DNA from: Sanguibacter inulinus
GTDB taxonomy: Bacteria; Actinomycetota; Actinomycetes; Actinomycetales; Cellulomonadaceae
Assembly (NCBI RefSeq): GCF_013415325.1
Contig: NZ_JACBYE010000042.1
Location: 1 to 38,612, forward strand
Direction: 5' to 3'
Length of the DNA stretch: 38,612 bases
Numbering within the stretch: the stretch's first letter is position 1; each line of letters begins with the position of its first letter. Shown here in pieces: positions 7,614 to 15,301 of the stretch. Made by a program: the position numbers and the translations under genes. The notes under the pieces were generated by a model. That model was not told the DNA's origin. It saw only the letters and a list, made by a program, of their open reading frames with translations, and did not search any database.

Positions 7614-8592
7614 GCTCCGCTACAGGTTGTCCGACGCCGACCTCTCCGAGATCCGTTTCGGGCTCTCTCCGCTCAACGAGCTCGGTCTGTCGCTGCGGGC
7701 TCTGCGCGACCCCGCGCTCTACCCCGCGCACCTGCGGTGGGTCCAGCGGGTGGTCGACGACCTTCCTGCGCCAGAGCTGGAGGTGCTGCGGGCCCTGGTG
7801 GACACCAGGAGCTGGGTGCCCGACTTCCTCAACCCTGTGCCGACCACCCCGCTGACCCGCTTCGACGACGAGCTCGCCGACCTCGCCCAGATCGACCTCG
7901 GCCGCCTCGACCGCGACCTCGACGCCGTGCACGACGTGCGGCCAGTCGTGCTCGCGGGACCGGCTGAGGCCGTGCGAAAGCGGGTCGTCGATGCCGTCGG
8001 GGTCTACTGGGACGTGTCGTTCAGGTCGACGTGGACCCGCATGCGGACCCTCCTCGAGGCCGACGTCGTGTTCCGTGGCCGCGAGATCGGACGGTCCGGC
8101 CTGGCCGGGATGTTCGCCGGGCTCGCCCCTGCCGTGAGCTTCGACGGGCGCACGGTGTCGATCGCGCTGCGCGACCCGCGGACCCGCACTGTCGACGTCG
8201 CCGGGGCGGGGCTCACGCTCATCCCCAGCCTCTTCACCCAGCGCGCGTCGTCACCCGTGACCGACGACGACAGCCCGTCGGTCATCTACCCCGTCCGCGG
8301 CGCAGCCACGCTCTGGGACCCGGCCCCCGTGCGCGGCAGCGGAGCGCTCGCGGACCTGCTCGGCGCGACCCGCGCGGGTCTGCTCGACGCCCTGCACGAG
8401 CCGGCGTCGTCCTCAGAGCTCGCCACCCGCTACGGCGTGAGCCCGAGCGCCGTGAACCAGCACCTGCGGGTGATGCACGACGCGGGTCTGCTCACGCGGG
8501 CCCGCCACGGGCGGTCGGTCCTCTACCGCACGAGCGAGCTCGGTGAGCAGCTCTCGGGCCGCGGGGACCTGTCGGCCGGGCCGTGGTCCTGA
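7612..8592 (+). CDS. DUF5937 / ArsR-type winged-helix transcriptional regulator
   Basis: 326-aa regulator. Residues 1 to about 240 match the DUF5937 style seen before ArsR domains (MLRYRLSDADLSEIRFGLSPL at the start). The C-terminal winged helix, about 245-312, includes LLDALHEPASSSELATRYGV, SPSAVNQHLRVMHDAGLL and RHGRSVLYR. The start is ATG 7612, where the typical N-terminus MLRYRL begins; upstream in-frame codons are low-complexity. No metal-binding cysteine pair of classical ArsR proteins is present, so the ligand is probably organic. Divergent from the MFS gene, which is its likely target. Its stop lies one base from the end of the convergent neighbour. Confidence 0.88.
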   Translation: MLRYRLSDADLSEIRFGLSPLNELGLSLRALRDPALYPAHLRWVQRVVDDLPAPELEVLRALVDTRSWVPDFLNPVPTTPLTRFDDELADLAQIDLGRLDRDLDAVHDVRPVVLAGPAEAVRKRVVDAVGVYWDVSFRSTWTRMRTLLEADVVFRGREIGRSGLAGMFAGLAPAVSFDGRTVSIALRDPRTRTVDVAGAGLTLIPSLFTQRASSPVTDDDSPSVIYPVRGAATLWDPAPVRGSGALADLLGATRAGLLDALHEPASSSELATRYGVSPSAVNQHLRVMHDAGLLTRARHGRSVLYRTSELGEQLSGRGDLSAGPWS

Positions 8593-8593
8593 C

Positions 8594-9748
8594 CTAGTCC
8601 TCGATCTCTGAACCGTCCGCGGCGAACCTGAACGACGTGCTGCCGTAGTCGTCACCGATGCTGAAGGTGATGACCGGCGGGCCGACAGCCTCGGCGAAGG
8701 TCTCGCTGTCGATGTCACCGTCGGCGGAGCGACGGACGGAGGCGCTCGCGTCGCCGACGGGCAGGCCGACCTCCGTGGCGGAGGTCTCCATGAGGCCCCA
8801 CAGCTGGTCGAGCGCGACGTCGGACCAGGCGTACTGCTCCTCCGCGAGACCGGGCTGGATGGTCGCGGCGCCCTCGTTGCTGACCCGGCCCCCGCGGTAC
8901 GTCCACCGGTCTGTGGCGGTCTCTCCGGCGCGCAGCGGTGCGTCGACCGTCACGAAGTCCTTCGTGACGACGATCGACGTCACCTGGTCGTGGCCGATCT
9001 CCTCGACGAGGGCCTCCTGGGCCTGGGCGAGGAGGTCGGGGTGACGCATGTCCGGCCGCAGGTGCCCGTCCTGGATCGCGTCGACGGTCTGGGCGACCGC
9101 GACCCTGTAGGGCGCCACGACGACGGCGGCGGCTGCGACCGTGACGACGGCGAAGAGGACCAGGCGCAGCGGACGGCCCTTCGGCCCGACGCCGAGGAGC
9201 GGCCCCTTGCGACGGCCGTCGACGACGCGGGTGTGCGGCTCGACCCTGAGGACCGGGACGGACCTGCGGGCGGGGACGGTGAGCCGTTCGCGCTCGCGGG
9301 GTGAGAGCTCGCCGTCGACGAAGGCGATCTCGGGACCGCCGTCGAGCAAGATCGCCACCTCGAGCTCTGCGCCGGGCTGGAACCTCGGGACGTCGGTGAT
9401 CGGCACGACGGTCCGGACTGTCGTCGCGAAGGCAGAGCCGCTGAGCGGCTGCACGGTGACGTCGATGTCGCAGAGCGGCTGGTCGTTGATCTGCGTCCCG
9501 GTCTGGCGCAGCGCGTCGACGCGGGCGAGGCCGAGGCGTCGTGCGTCGCGCGCCTGCTGCACGGCCTTCGGCGAGGCCGCGACGCTGCCGCCGAGCGACC
9601 CGGCGACCCGGGTCATGACCGCCGCGAAGACCAGCACCGTGAAGGCGACGCCGGCGATCGCGATCCCCGCCCCGGGCGGGCCGACGATCGCGACGACCAC
9701 CCCTCCGAGGAGAGCACCGAGGGCAGCGAAGGCGATCAGTCTGAGCAC
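8594..9748 (-). CDS. Membrane protein of unknown function
   Basis: 384-aa protein I cannot place in a named family. Two membrane segments lie at the start (about residues 1-22 and 26-48) and a third about 198-218. Between them is a mostly beta cytosolic domain (LCDIDVTVQP, TTVRTVVPITDVPRFQPGAELEVAI). The region after the third segment, about 220-384, is acidic, beta-rich and probably extracytoplasmic. GTG is the start; there is no Shine-Dalgarno, but TAGGCT ends six bases before it, fitting a leaderless mRNA. The gene converges with the regulator, one base separating the two stops. Confidence 0.75.
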   Translation of the reverse strand: MLRLIAFAALGALLGGVVVAIVGPPGAGIAIAGVAFTVLVFAAVMTRVAGSLGGSVAASPKAVQQARDARRLGLARVDALRQTGTQINDQPLCDIDVTVQPLSGSAFATTVRTVVPITDVPRFQPGAELEVAILLDGGPEIAFVDGELSPRERERLTVPARRSVPVLRVEPHTRVVDGRRKGPLLGVGPKGRPLRLVLFAVVTVAAAAVVVAPYRVAVAQTVDAIQDGHLRPDMRHPDLLAQAQEALVEEIGHDQVTSIVVTKDFVTVDAPLRAGETATDRWTYRGGRVSNEGAATIQPGLAEEQYAWSDVALDQLWGLMETSATEVGLPVGDASASVRRSADGDIDSETFAEAVGPPVITFSIGDDYGSTSFRFAADGSEIED

Positions 9749-9754
9749 GTCACG

Positions 9755-9760
9755 AGCCTA
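9755..9760 (-). promoter_or_regulatory. -10 box for a leaderless membrane-protein transcript
   Basis: Minus-strand TAGGCT ends six bases before the GTG start at 9748, so the transcript should begin at the start codon. No clear -35 is visible. Confidence 0.45.
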
Positions 9761-9778
9761 CGGGTCGAGACCGGCCAC

Positions 9779-9804
9779 CACCCTGGGGAGTTGTCCCCAG
9801 GGTG
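9779..9804 (-). terminator. 11-bp stem hairpin, probable terminator of the FMN reductase gene
   Basis: CACCCTGGGGA and TCCCCAGGGTG form a perfect 11-bp stem with a 4-base loop. It lies 111 bases after the FMN reductase stop and just upstream of the next promoter. A protein-binding palindrome for that promoter is the alternative. Confidence 0.55.
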
Positions 9805-9855
9805 ATGCCCGGCCTCGTCGTGGTGGTGCGGGGTGCTTGTGGGAGCCAGGCTCGC

Positions 9856-9897
9856 CGGAGCCCGGAGCCCGGAGCCCGGAGTCCGTAGCCCGGAGCC
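9856..9897. repeat. Six tandem 7-bp repeats (CGGAGCC)
   Basis: Units at 9856, 9863, 9870, 9877, 9884 and 9891 read CGGAGCC four times, with CGGAGTC and CGTAGCC as variants. They are noncoding, 18 bases past the FMN reductase gene end. Replication slippage explains such an array; no function is visible. Confidence 0.85.
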
Positions 9898-9915
9898 GGG
9901 CGTCGGGGTCGTCCG

Positions 9916-10479
9916 TCAGGCCTGGGCGCGCAGCGGTGCGAGCGCCTCGCTCCAGGCGGTCACCTGGTCGAGGAGCGTGCCGAGGGCGTCGACCGACGCG
10001 TCGGACGGTGTGAGCTCCGAGTAGTCCTTGAACTCCGACGCGAGCGGCAGGGTGACCTGCTGACGGACGTCGGCCATCTTCAGCTCTCCGGCGATGAGCC
10101 GCAGGTGCTCGACGGCCCGGGCGCCGCCCACCGAGCCGTAGGACACGAAGCCGACGGCCTTGTCGTGCCACTCGTGGAACAGATAGTCGATCGCGTTCTT
10201 GAGCACCCCGGAGGTGGAGTGGTTGTACTCGGGGGTGACGATCACGTACCCGTCGAAGGACGCGATCTTCGCTGCCCACTGCTTGGTGTGCTCCTGGGTG
10301 TGCTCACCCATGGACGGCGGGACGGGCTCGTCGAGGTGGGGGAGCGGGAAGTCGCGGAGGTCGACGAGCTCGTAGTCGACGCCCTCGCGCTGCGAGGCGA
10401 TGTCGAGGACCCACCGGGCTACCTGCTCGCCGTTGCGGTTGGGTCGGGTGCTGCCCAGGATGATGCCGATGCGGGTCAT
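9916..10479 (-). CDS. NADPH-dependent FMN reductase (flavodoxin-like fold)
   Basis: 187-aa cytosolic flavoprotein of the NADPH-dependent FMN reductase family, reducing FMN, quinones or azo compounds with NAD(P)H. Visible motifs are the phosphate-binding loop GSTRPNRNGEQVARWV near the N-terminus, the flavin-contacting TPEYNHSTSGVLKNAIDYL about residue 82, and YGSVGGARAVEHLR. Length is normal. GAGAGG lies before the ATG. The VOC-family gene lies 88 bases upstream in the same direction, so both may be transcribed from the MarR-controlled promoter near 10960, giving a small detoxification unit. Confidence 0.93.
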   Translation of the reverse strand: MTRIGIILGSTRPNRNGEQVARWVLDIASQREGVDYELVDLRDFPLPHLDEPVPPSMGEHTQEHTKQWAAKIASFDGYVIVTPEYNHSTSGVLKNAIDYLFHEWHDKAVGFVSYGSVGGARAVEHLRLIAGELKMADVRQQVTLPLASEFKDYSELTPSDASVDALGTLLDQVTAWSEALAPLRAQA

Positions 10480-10567
10480 GGTGCTCGCCTCTCGAGGTCA
10501 CGTGCGGTGCGTTCCTCGTCGAGTCTGAGCGAGACCCGCCCGCGCCGCGACCGCTGGTGCCGCGGGG

Positions 10568-10939
10568 TCAGGCGCGGCTGTGCAGGGTGATCTGGTAGCC
10601 GTCGGGGTCGGCGAAGGTGAAGGTGCGGCCGAAGGGCCCGTCGACGGGGGCCGACGTGATGATGATGCCGTCGGCGACCATGCGGTCGTGGATGCCCTGC
10701 GCGTCGGCGGCGTGCAGCCAGATCCCCACACCGACGCCGGGCTGGGCGACGGCGTCGAGGTCGACCCCCGGCAGGGGTGAGCGCACGGCGAAGGACGCGG
10801 GCTTCGTGTCGAAGACGACGGCGTGGGGCGGTCCGGGCTGGCGGGTGAGACCGAGGTAGGACTCGTAGAACGCCGCTGAGGCGTCGTAGTCACGGACCTG
10901 GAGCGAGATGAATCCTGGGCCTGATGCTGCTGCAGTCAT
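10568..10939 (-). CDS. VOC-family (glyoxalase/bleomycin-resistance fold) protein
   Basis: 123-aa vicinal-oxygen-chelate protein. It starts with the expected FISLQVRDYDASAAFYESYLGL and ends with GRTFTFADPDGYQITLHS, the typical closing beta strand with the D-P-D-G turn. It may bind or modify a small electrophile or antibiotic; the substrate is unknown. The start is well supported by GGAGG seven bases upstream. It is divergent from the MarR gene, and two near-identical palindromes lie in the gap, so it is a likely MarR target. Confidence 0.92.
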   Translation of the reverse strand: MTAAASGPGFISLQVRDYDASAAFYESYLGLTRQPGPPHAVVFDTKPASFAVRSPLPGVDLDAVAQPGVGVGIWLHAADAQGIHDRMVADGIIITSAPVDGPFGRTFTFADPDGYQITLHSRA

Positions 10940-10965
10940 GGTGCGCCTCCGTCGGACGAGCTGCT

Positions 10966-10987
10966 GAGTGTCAGTTGTCTGACACTC
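10966..10987. promoter_or_regulatory. MarR operator 1
   Basis: Perfect inverted repeat with 9-bp arms GAGTGTCAG and CTGACACTC separated by TTGT. It lies between the VOC gene and marR and overlaps the probable -35 of marR (TTGTCT, 10975-10980). Its core TGTCAG-N4-CTGACA recurs in operator 2. Confidence 0.88.
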
Positions 10988-10995
10988 GCGAACCT

Positions 10996-11013
10996 ATGTC
11001 AGACTACTGACAT
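10996..11013. promoter_or_regulatory. MarR operator 2, overlapping the marR start codon
   Basis: Perfect inverted repeat with arms ATGTCAG and CTGACAT separated by ACTA, centred 28 bp from operator 1. It covers the -10-like CAGACT (11000-11005) and the first two bases of the marR ATG, so binding would block marR transcription directly. Confidence 0.88.
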
Positions 11014-11464
11014 GAGTCAAGACGGGCCCGGTATCCACCTCGAGACCTCTGTCGGCTATCTGCTCAAGGAGGCGTCGAGCGCCCTCCGTAGCGCGATGGA
11101 GGCTGTGCTCCGGCCTCTGGGCATGACGATCACCCACTACTCCTGCCTCGAGCTGCTCAAGCAGCGCCCGGGGCTGTCGAACTCGGAGCTCGCGCGCGGC
11201 ACCTTCGTCACCCGGCAGTCGATGAACGTCCTGCTGCAGTCTCTCGAGCGCGACGGCCTCGTCACTCGCGCCGAGCAGCCTGAGTCTGGGCGCGCGCTGC
11301 CCACCGAGCTCACTGACGCGGGACGACGCCAGCTCGCGACCGCCAGCGCGGCCGTGCGTGGGGTCGAAGACCGCATGAAGTCAGGCATGGACGGTGCCGA
11401 GCAGGCGGTCTTCGCCGACCTGCTGGGTCGCAGCATCGCGTCGCTGCGGGGCGACGGGGTCTAG
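11012..11464 (+). CDS. MarR-family transcriptional regulator
   Basis: 150-aa winged-helix regulator of normal MarR length. The DNA-binding helices lie about residues 50-95 (LLKQRPGLSNSELARGTFV, TRQSMNVLLQSLERDGLV), followed by the wing TRAEQPESGRALPTELT. No Shine-Dalgarno precedes the ATG, while CAGACT ends six bases upstream, suggesting a leaderless message. Two palindromes sharing TGTCAG-N4-CTGACA lie across its promoter and that of the divergent VOC gene, indicating autorepression and control of the VOC/FMN reductase pair. Ligand unknown; phenolic or redox-active compounds are common in the family. Confidence 0.94.
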   Translation: MSQDGPGIHLETSVGYLLKEASSALRSAMEAVLRPLGMTITHYSCLELLKQRPGLSNSELARGTFVTRQSMNVLLQSLERDGLVTRAEQPESGRALPTELTDAGRRQLATASAAVRGVEDRMKSGMDGAEQAVFADLLGRSIASLRGDGV

Positions 11465-11474
11465 CGCTGGACGC

Positions 11475-11497
11475 GAGCCGCCTGGTCGAGACGGCTC
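11475..11497 (+). terminator. Weak hairpin after marR
   Basis: GAGCCG, 11 bases, CGGCTC, starting 11 bases past the marR stop, with no U-tract. The rest of the gap to 11676 shows nothing recognisable apart from the ribosome-binding site of the next gene. Confidence 0.35.
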
Positions 11498-11676
11498 CGG
11501 CGTCGCTCGAGAGCCCGGGTGAAAAGAGCATCCGTCGGCGTCGGCGGGGTGCCGTGGGCGTCGCCCGGCGGCAGGTGCCCGCACAATCGACTCTCCCGGC
11601 TACCTCGGGGGTGCGGTTCTCGGCTGCTCGTCCCTGAGTGCGCACAGATCATGACGACGGGCGATGAGGAGGATCG

Positions 11677-12174
11677 ATGACCGAAGGCCTCGACCGGGAC
11701 CGCGGCGGCTCATCCCCGATGACGTCGTACCGGAAGGCGGATGCCCCGAATGTGCCTGGGGTCCCGGTCTACGGAGGGGGCGGTGGGCTGCTCTCCCGGC
11801 TGGAAGGTCGGCGGATGTACTCCGTCGAGTTCGTCCTCAACGACTACGTCCAGCTGCGCTTCGACGCCGACGAGGTGCCGGGCCCTGTGACGCTGAACTG
11901 CTACGTCTGGCCGATGATCGAGAGTCGCGGTCGCCAGTGGCGTGAACCTGACCTGGGGTACGCCGATACCTTGCGCTCCCTCACGCCGGGGATCGTCGTC
12001 TCGGCGACCGAGCGGACTGGGAAAGGGATCCGCATCGAGCTCGACCGTGGGGCGGTCGTGCTCGACCCGACTGCGGACGAGGTATTCGTCGAGGTCGCGG
12101 AGCTCATGGGTCCGGCGAACTTCGGCTGGGTCGTGTGGCGACCCGGGGAGGACACCTTCGAGCATCTGGCTTAG
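11677..12174 (+). CDS. Hypothetical protein, 165 aa
   Basis: I recognise no family. The protein is soluble and beta-rich with many tryptophan and tyrosine residues in its core (LNCYVWPMIE, NFGWVVWRPGEDTFEHLA at the end) and no signal peptide or membrane segment. The start is well supported by AGGAGG four bases before ATG, and codon use is typical for the window. A Gly run (YGGGGGLL) follows a flexible N-terminus of about 30 residues. It stands alone: marR upstream is separated by 212 bases, and the downstream DUF1905 gene converges with it. Confidence 0.78.
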   Translation: MTEGLDRDRGGSSPMTSYRKADAPNVPGVPVYGGGGGLLSRLEGRRMYSVEFVLNDYVQLRFDADEVPGPVTLNCYVWPMIESRGRQWREPDLGYADTLRSLTPGIVVSATERTGKGIRIELDRGAVVLDPTADEVFVEVAELMGPANFGWVVWRPGEDTFEHLA

Positions 12175-12204
12175 CCGTCCCGCCGGTTGACGGGGCAGAG
12201 CTCT

Positions 12205-12492
12205 TCAGGTCAGTCGTTCGGTGATGCGGACCGTCACCTCGTCACCGATCTCCTTGCCGAGCTTCGTGCGGAGCTTCGCGCTGACGGACAGCATGTGGCC
12301 TCCCGTGCCAGTCGGCATGAGGCCGCCGGTCCACGGCTGGTCGTCGACCGTCGCGACGACCTTCACGGACTTCCCGGTGCCGAAGGCGTCGACGGACCCA
12401 GGGACCTCGATGCAGGACCAGACGTCTCCCTTGACGTCGACGCCGATGGTGCCGGTGAACTGCCAGTCTGTCGGGCCGATCTCGATGCGCAT
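12205..12492 (-). CDS. DUF1905 domain protein
   Basis: 95-aa protein covering one DUF1905 beta-barrel domain. The hallmarks are an opening FTGTIGVDV, the middle VKVVATVDDQPWTGGLMP, then GGHMLSVSAKLRTKLGKEIGDEVTVRI at the end. In the family the domain often precedes a YdeI-type OmdA domain; here it stands alone. Biochemical role unknown. AGGAG lies four bases before the ATG. It converges with the hypothetical gene and is followed on the same strand, 96 bases upstream, by the XRE-cupin gene. Confidence 0.85.
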   Translation of the reverse strand: MRIEIGPTDWQFTGTIGVDVKGDVWSCIEVPGSVDAFGTGKSVKVVATVDDQPWTGGLMPTGTGGHMLSVSAKLRTKLGKEIGDEVTVRITERLT

Positions 12493-12588
12493 GCGTCTCC
12501 TCGAGGGCTGGGGCGGCTCCGGTGCGGGGTGCGTCGCTCGCCCGGGCCTTCGTCACCGGCAGCCTAGCGAGGGTCCCGGTGCGGCGCC

Positions 12589-13164
12589 TCACTTCTCGTG
12601 ACGGTGCCCGGGCAGGTGGGCGCGCTCGCCGTCGTGGTCGAAGATCGTGAGGATCTCGACGGGGCCCTCGTGGGCCTGGATGACGTGCGGGGTCATGGTC
12701 GAGAACTCTGCGGCCTGCCCCTCACGGACCAAGATCGTGCGCTCGCCGAGGGTCAGCCGGACGACCCCGCTGAGGACCGTGAACCACTCGTAGCCCGGGT
12801 GAACCTGACCCTCGCGCCACTCGCGCTCGGGGGTGATGCGCATCTTCGCGATGGTCACGCCGCGGCGGTCGCGCTCGCGGGACAGCAACCACACGGTCGA
12901 ACCCGTCATCGTCTCGGGCTCGGGGCGGATGACGACGTCTTCGTCGCCCTCGGGCTCGACGAGCTGGTCGAGGGTGGTCCCGAGCGCCTGTGCGATCGGG
13001 ACCAGCTGGTCGAGGGCGATACGTCGGTGACCGGTCTCGATGCGGCTCAGTGTCGACGCGGAGAGGAAGCAGCGCGAGGCGAGCGCGTCGAGGGTCCAGC
13101 CCCTCGCCAGGCGGAGACCGCGGATGCGCTGGCGGACGATGTCGTCGAGCAGTTCTTGCGTCAT
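12589..13164 (-). CDS. XRE-family regulator with C-terminal cupin domain
   Basis: 191-aa regulator. Residues about 8-68 are a helix-turn-helix of the XRE type (LRLARGWTLDALASRCFLSA, STLSRIETGHRR). A cupin follows, about 105-180, with HPGYEWFTVLSGVVRLTLGE and the closing strand VEILTIFDHDGE. Cupins in such proteins sense a small ligand or metal. The start is ATG 13164; the reading frame stays open far upstream but without supporting signals. There is no Shine-Dalgarno, and TAGCCT ends seven bases before ATG, fitting a leaderless mRNA. A perfect palindrome is centred on the start codon. Divergent from the methyltransferase/flavoprotein operon, which it probably represses. Confidence 0.92.
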   Translation of the reverse strand: MTQELLDDIVRQRIRGLRLARGWTLDALASRCFLSASTLSRIETGHRRIALDQLVPIAQALGTTLDQLVEPEGDEDVVIRPEPETMTGSTVWLLSRERDRRGVTIAKMRITPEREWREGQVHPGYEWFTVLSGVVRLTLGERTILVREGQAAEFSTMTPHVIQAHEGPVEILTIFDHDGERAHLPGHRHEK

Positions 13165-13177
13165 ACGCAAGAGGCTA
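13154..13177 (-). promoter_or_regulatory. Operator centred on the XRE-cupin start codon, with -10 box
   Basis: Arms TCTTGCGT (13154-13161) and ACGCAAGA (13165-13172) flank the CAT that is the ATG on the minus strand. The -10-like TAGCCT (13172-13177) touches the outer arm. Self-binding would block initiation; the methyltransferase start is 40 bases away. Confidence 0.7.
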
Positions 13178-13212
13178 TGTCTCTGGCGCATCTCTCGTCT
13201 AGCGTGGAGGGC

Positions 13213-14223
13213 ATGACGCACACCGATCACACCTCGCACGGCTCGGGCCCCGCCGGGCACTCCGGCAGTGGCGCTCGCGACCACGGCAGCACCGGCAGCG
13301 CGCACGACGCCAGCGCTCACGTGGCCCACGGGGCCCACAGCCACGGCGCCCACGCTGCTCATAGCCACGCCGACCGCCCCGGCCACGGCCCGGCACCTGA
13401 GGGCGACTCGGACATGGCTGAGCTCCTCGACCTCGACGCCGCACTTGGAGCGACAGTCCTCACCGACGCTCTCGACGCCGCGGCGGCCGTCCTCGGTACC
13501 GAGCCTCGCAGCATCGTCGACCTCGGCGCAGGGACCGGCACAGGCACCCTGGCGCTCGCGGGCCGCTTCCCGGAGGCCCACGTCCACAGCCTCGACGCGA
13601 CGGCCTCGATGCTCGACCACCTCACGGCGAGCGCCCAGACCGCCGGAGTCGGCGACCGTGTGACCACCCACCTCACCGACCTCGACGGTGACTGGACCGC
13701 CGTGCTGCCCGAGCAGGTCGACCTCGCGTGGGCCGCGCTCTCGCTGCACCACGTGAGCGACCCCGCGCGCGTGCTGCGCCAGGCCTATGGCGCGCTGCGT
13801 CCTGGGGGAGTGCTGGTCGTGACGGAGATGAGTGGCGCCCGGTTCGAGCCGAGCGACCTCGGCTCGGGACGCGACGGCCTCGGTGACCGCGTGACGGCCG
13901 CGCTCGCCGGGCACGGCTACCCCGTGACCGCCGAGTGGACCACCGCGCTCGGCGAGGCGTGCTTCGCCCCCGTCGAGCGCCACGAGATGTCCTTCGACGC
14001 GTCCGCAACCACGGCAGAGGGCGCGCGGTACCTCGCGATCCAGCTGTCGAGGAACCGGGACAGGATCGCCGACGACCTCTCCGCAGACGATCTTGCCGCG
14101 CTCGACGCCGTCATCCTCGCGCTGGGCGCCGGGACCTCAGAGGTGCGGACAGTCTCGGGCCGCAACGTCTGGGTCGCCGTGCGACCGCTCGACACCATGA
14201 CCCACGAAGGAGCAGACCGATGA
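13213..14223 (+). CDS. SAM-dependent methyltransferase with histidine-rich N-terminus
   Basis: 336-aa class I methyltransferase. Motif I IVDLGAGTGTGTLAL lies about residue 101, followed by HVHSLDATASMLDHL (motif II) and later LAWAALSLHHVSDPARVLRQAYGALRPGGVLVVTE. The first 58 residues carry 14 histidines in a low-complexity stretch (SHGAHAAHSH and similar), a likely metal-binding tail. ATG 13213 is preceded by TAGCGT (13200-13205), so the transcript may begin at the start codon; GGAGG is only two bases away. Its last four bases overlap the flavoprotein gene (ATGA), so the two form an operon. The methyl acceptor is unknown. Confidence 0.9.
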   Translation: MTHTDHTSHGSGPAGHSGSGARDHGSTGSAHDASAHVAHGAHSHGAHAAHSHADRPGHGPAPEGDSDMAELLDLDAALGATVLTDALDAAAAVLGTEPRSIVDLGAGTGTGTLALAGRFPEAHVHSLDATASMLDHLTASAQTAGVGDRVTTHLTDLDGDWTAVLPEQVDLAWAALSLHHVSDPARVLRQAYGALRPGGVLVVTEMSGARFEPSDLGSGRDGLGDRVTAALAGHGYPVTAEWTTALGEACFAPVERHEMSFDASATTAEGARYLAIQLSRNRDRIADDLSADDLAALDAVILALGAGTSEVRTVSGRNVWVAVRPLDTMTHEGADR

Positions 14224-15284
14224 CCCCAGACCTGACTGCCGTATCCTCGACAGCCGACCCGAGCACCACCCTGACCGCAGACGTCGTCGTGGTCGGGGGT
14301 GGTGCCGCGGGCCTGGCTGCCGCGATCGCGCTCGGCCGCTCACGCCGCAGCGTCGTCCTCGTCGACGCGGGCGAACCCCGCAACGCCCCGGCCGAGGGCG
14401 CGCACAACGTGCTCGGCCAGGAGGGCATCTCGCCCCTCGAGCTGCTGGCCCGCGGCCGTGCTGAGGCCGAGGCCTACGGTGTCCGTCTCGTCAGTGGCCG
14501 CGTGACAGGCGCGTCGGGAGTGGTCGACAGCTTCACGCTCGAGATCGACGGTGCGCCGGTCGCCAGCACCACCCAGCAGGTGACCGCGCGCCGCGTGATC
14601 CTCGCGACCGGCCTCGTCGACGAGCTGCCCGACGTCCCCGGTGTCGCGCAGGCTTGGGGTCACACAGTCCTGCACTGCCCGTACTGCCACGGCTGGGAGG
14701 TCCGGGACCAGCGCATCGCCGTGCTCGCCACCTCCGAGAACGCCCTGCACCAGGTGATGCTGTTCCGTCAGCTGAGCGACGACGTCACGCTGTTCTTGCA
14801 CGACGCCCCCGAGCCGACTGAGGAGCAGTGGGATCAGCTCGCGGCCCTCGGGGTGCGGGTCGTGACGCCGCGGGTCGAGCGGCTGGTGGTGGACGGGACG
14901 CAGGTGCGCGCCGTCGAGGTCGAGGGAGGTCGGTCCTTCGCGGTCGACGCCGTGGCGGTCGGACCGAGGTTCATCGCCCGGACCGAGCTCTACGAGGCGC
15001 TCGGCGGGGAGAAGACCCTCTCGCCCTTCGGCGAGCAGATCGTCGCCGACCCCCGCGGGGCGACGGCCGTCCCCGGGGTGTGGGTCGCCGGCAACTCGGG
15101 TGACCTCATGGCGATGGTCGCGGCCGCCGCAGCCTCGGGAGTCATGGCAGGAGCAGCCGTCAACGGCGACCTCGCCGTAGCCGACCTCGCCCGCGCTGTC
15201 GCCGAGCGCCGCGCCCCGTTCTCCGCAGCGATGGAGTCCGAGGTGGCCCTGGCTGTAGCCGGAGACCGCCGCCACGGCCTCTGA
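14220..15284 (+). CDS. Thioredoxin-reductase-like FAD/NAD(P) flavoprotein with CPYC
   Basis: 354-aa pyridine nucleotide-disulfide oxidoreductase of the low-molecular-weight thioredoxin reductase type. It has the FAD loop VVVVGGGAAGLAAAIALGRS about residue 22, the redox pair C153-P-Y-C156 in LHCPYCHGWEVRD, and the closing FAD motif GVWVAGNSGDLMAMVAAAAASG. This CPYC-HGWE type differs from classical TrxB (CATC) and lacks an obvious thioredoxin partner here. GAAGGAG precedes ATG 14220, which overlaps the methyltransferase stop. Pairing with a methyltransferase and an XRE-cupin regulator suggests a redox or metal-stress operon; this is inference. Confidence 0.92.
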   Translation: MTPDLTAVSSTADPSTTLTADVVVVGGGAAGLAAAIALGRSRRSVVLVDAGEPRNAPAEGAHNVLGQEGISPLELLARGRAEAEAYGVRLVSGRVTGASGVVDSFTLEIDGAPVASTTQQVTARRVILATGLVDELPDVPGVAQAWGHTVLHCPYCHGWEVRDQRIAVLATSENALHQVMLFRQLSDDVTLFLHDAPEPTEEQWDQLAALGVRVVTPRVERLVVDGTQVRAVEVEGGRSFAVDAVAVGPRFIARTELYEALGGEKTLSPFGEQIVADPRGATAVPGVWVAGNSGDLMAMVAAAAASGVMAGAAVNGDLAVADLARAVAERRAPFSAAMESEVALAVAGDRRHGL

Positions 15285-15301
15285 CCCACCCCCCGGTCCG
15301 A

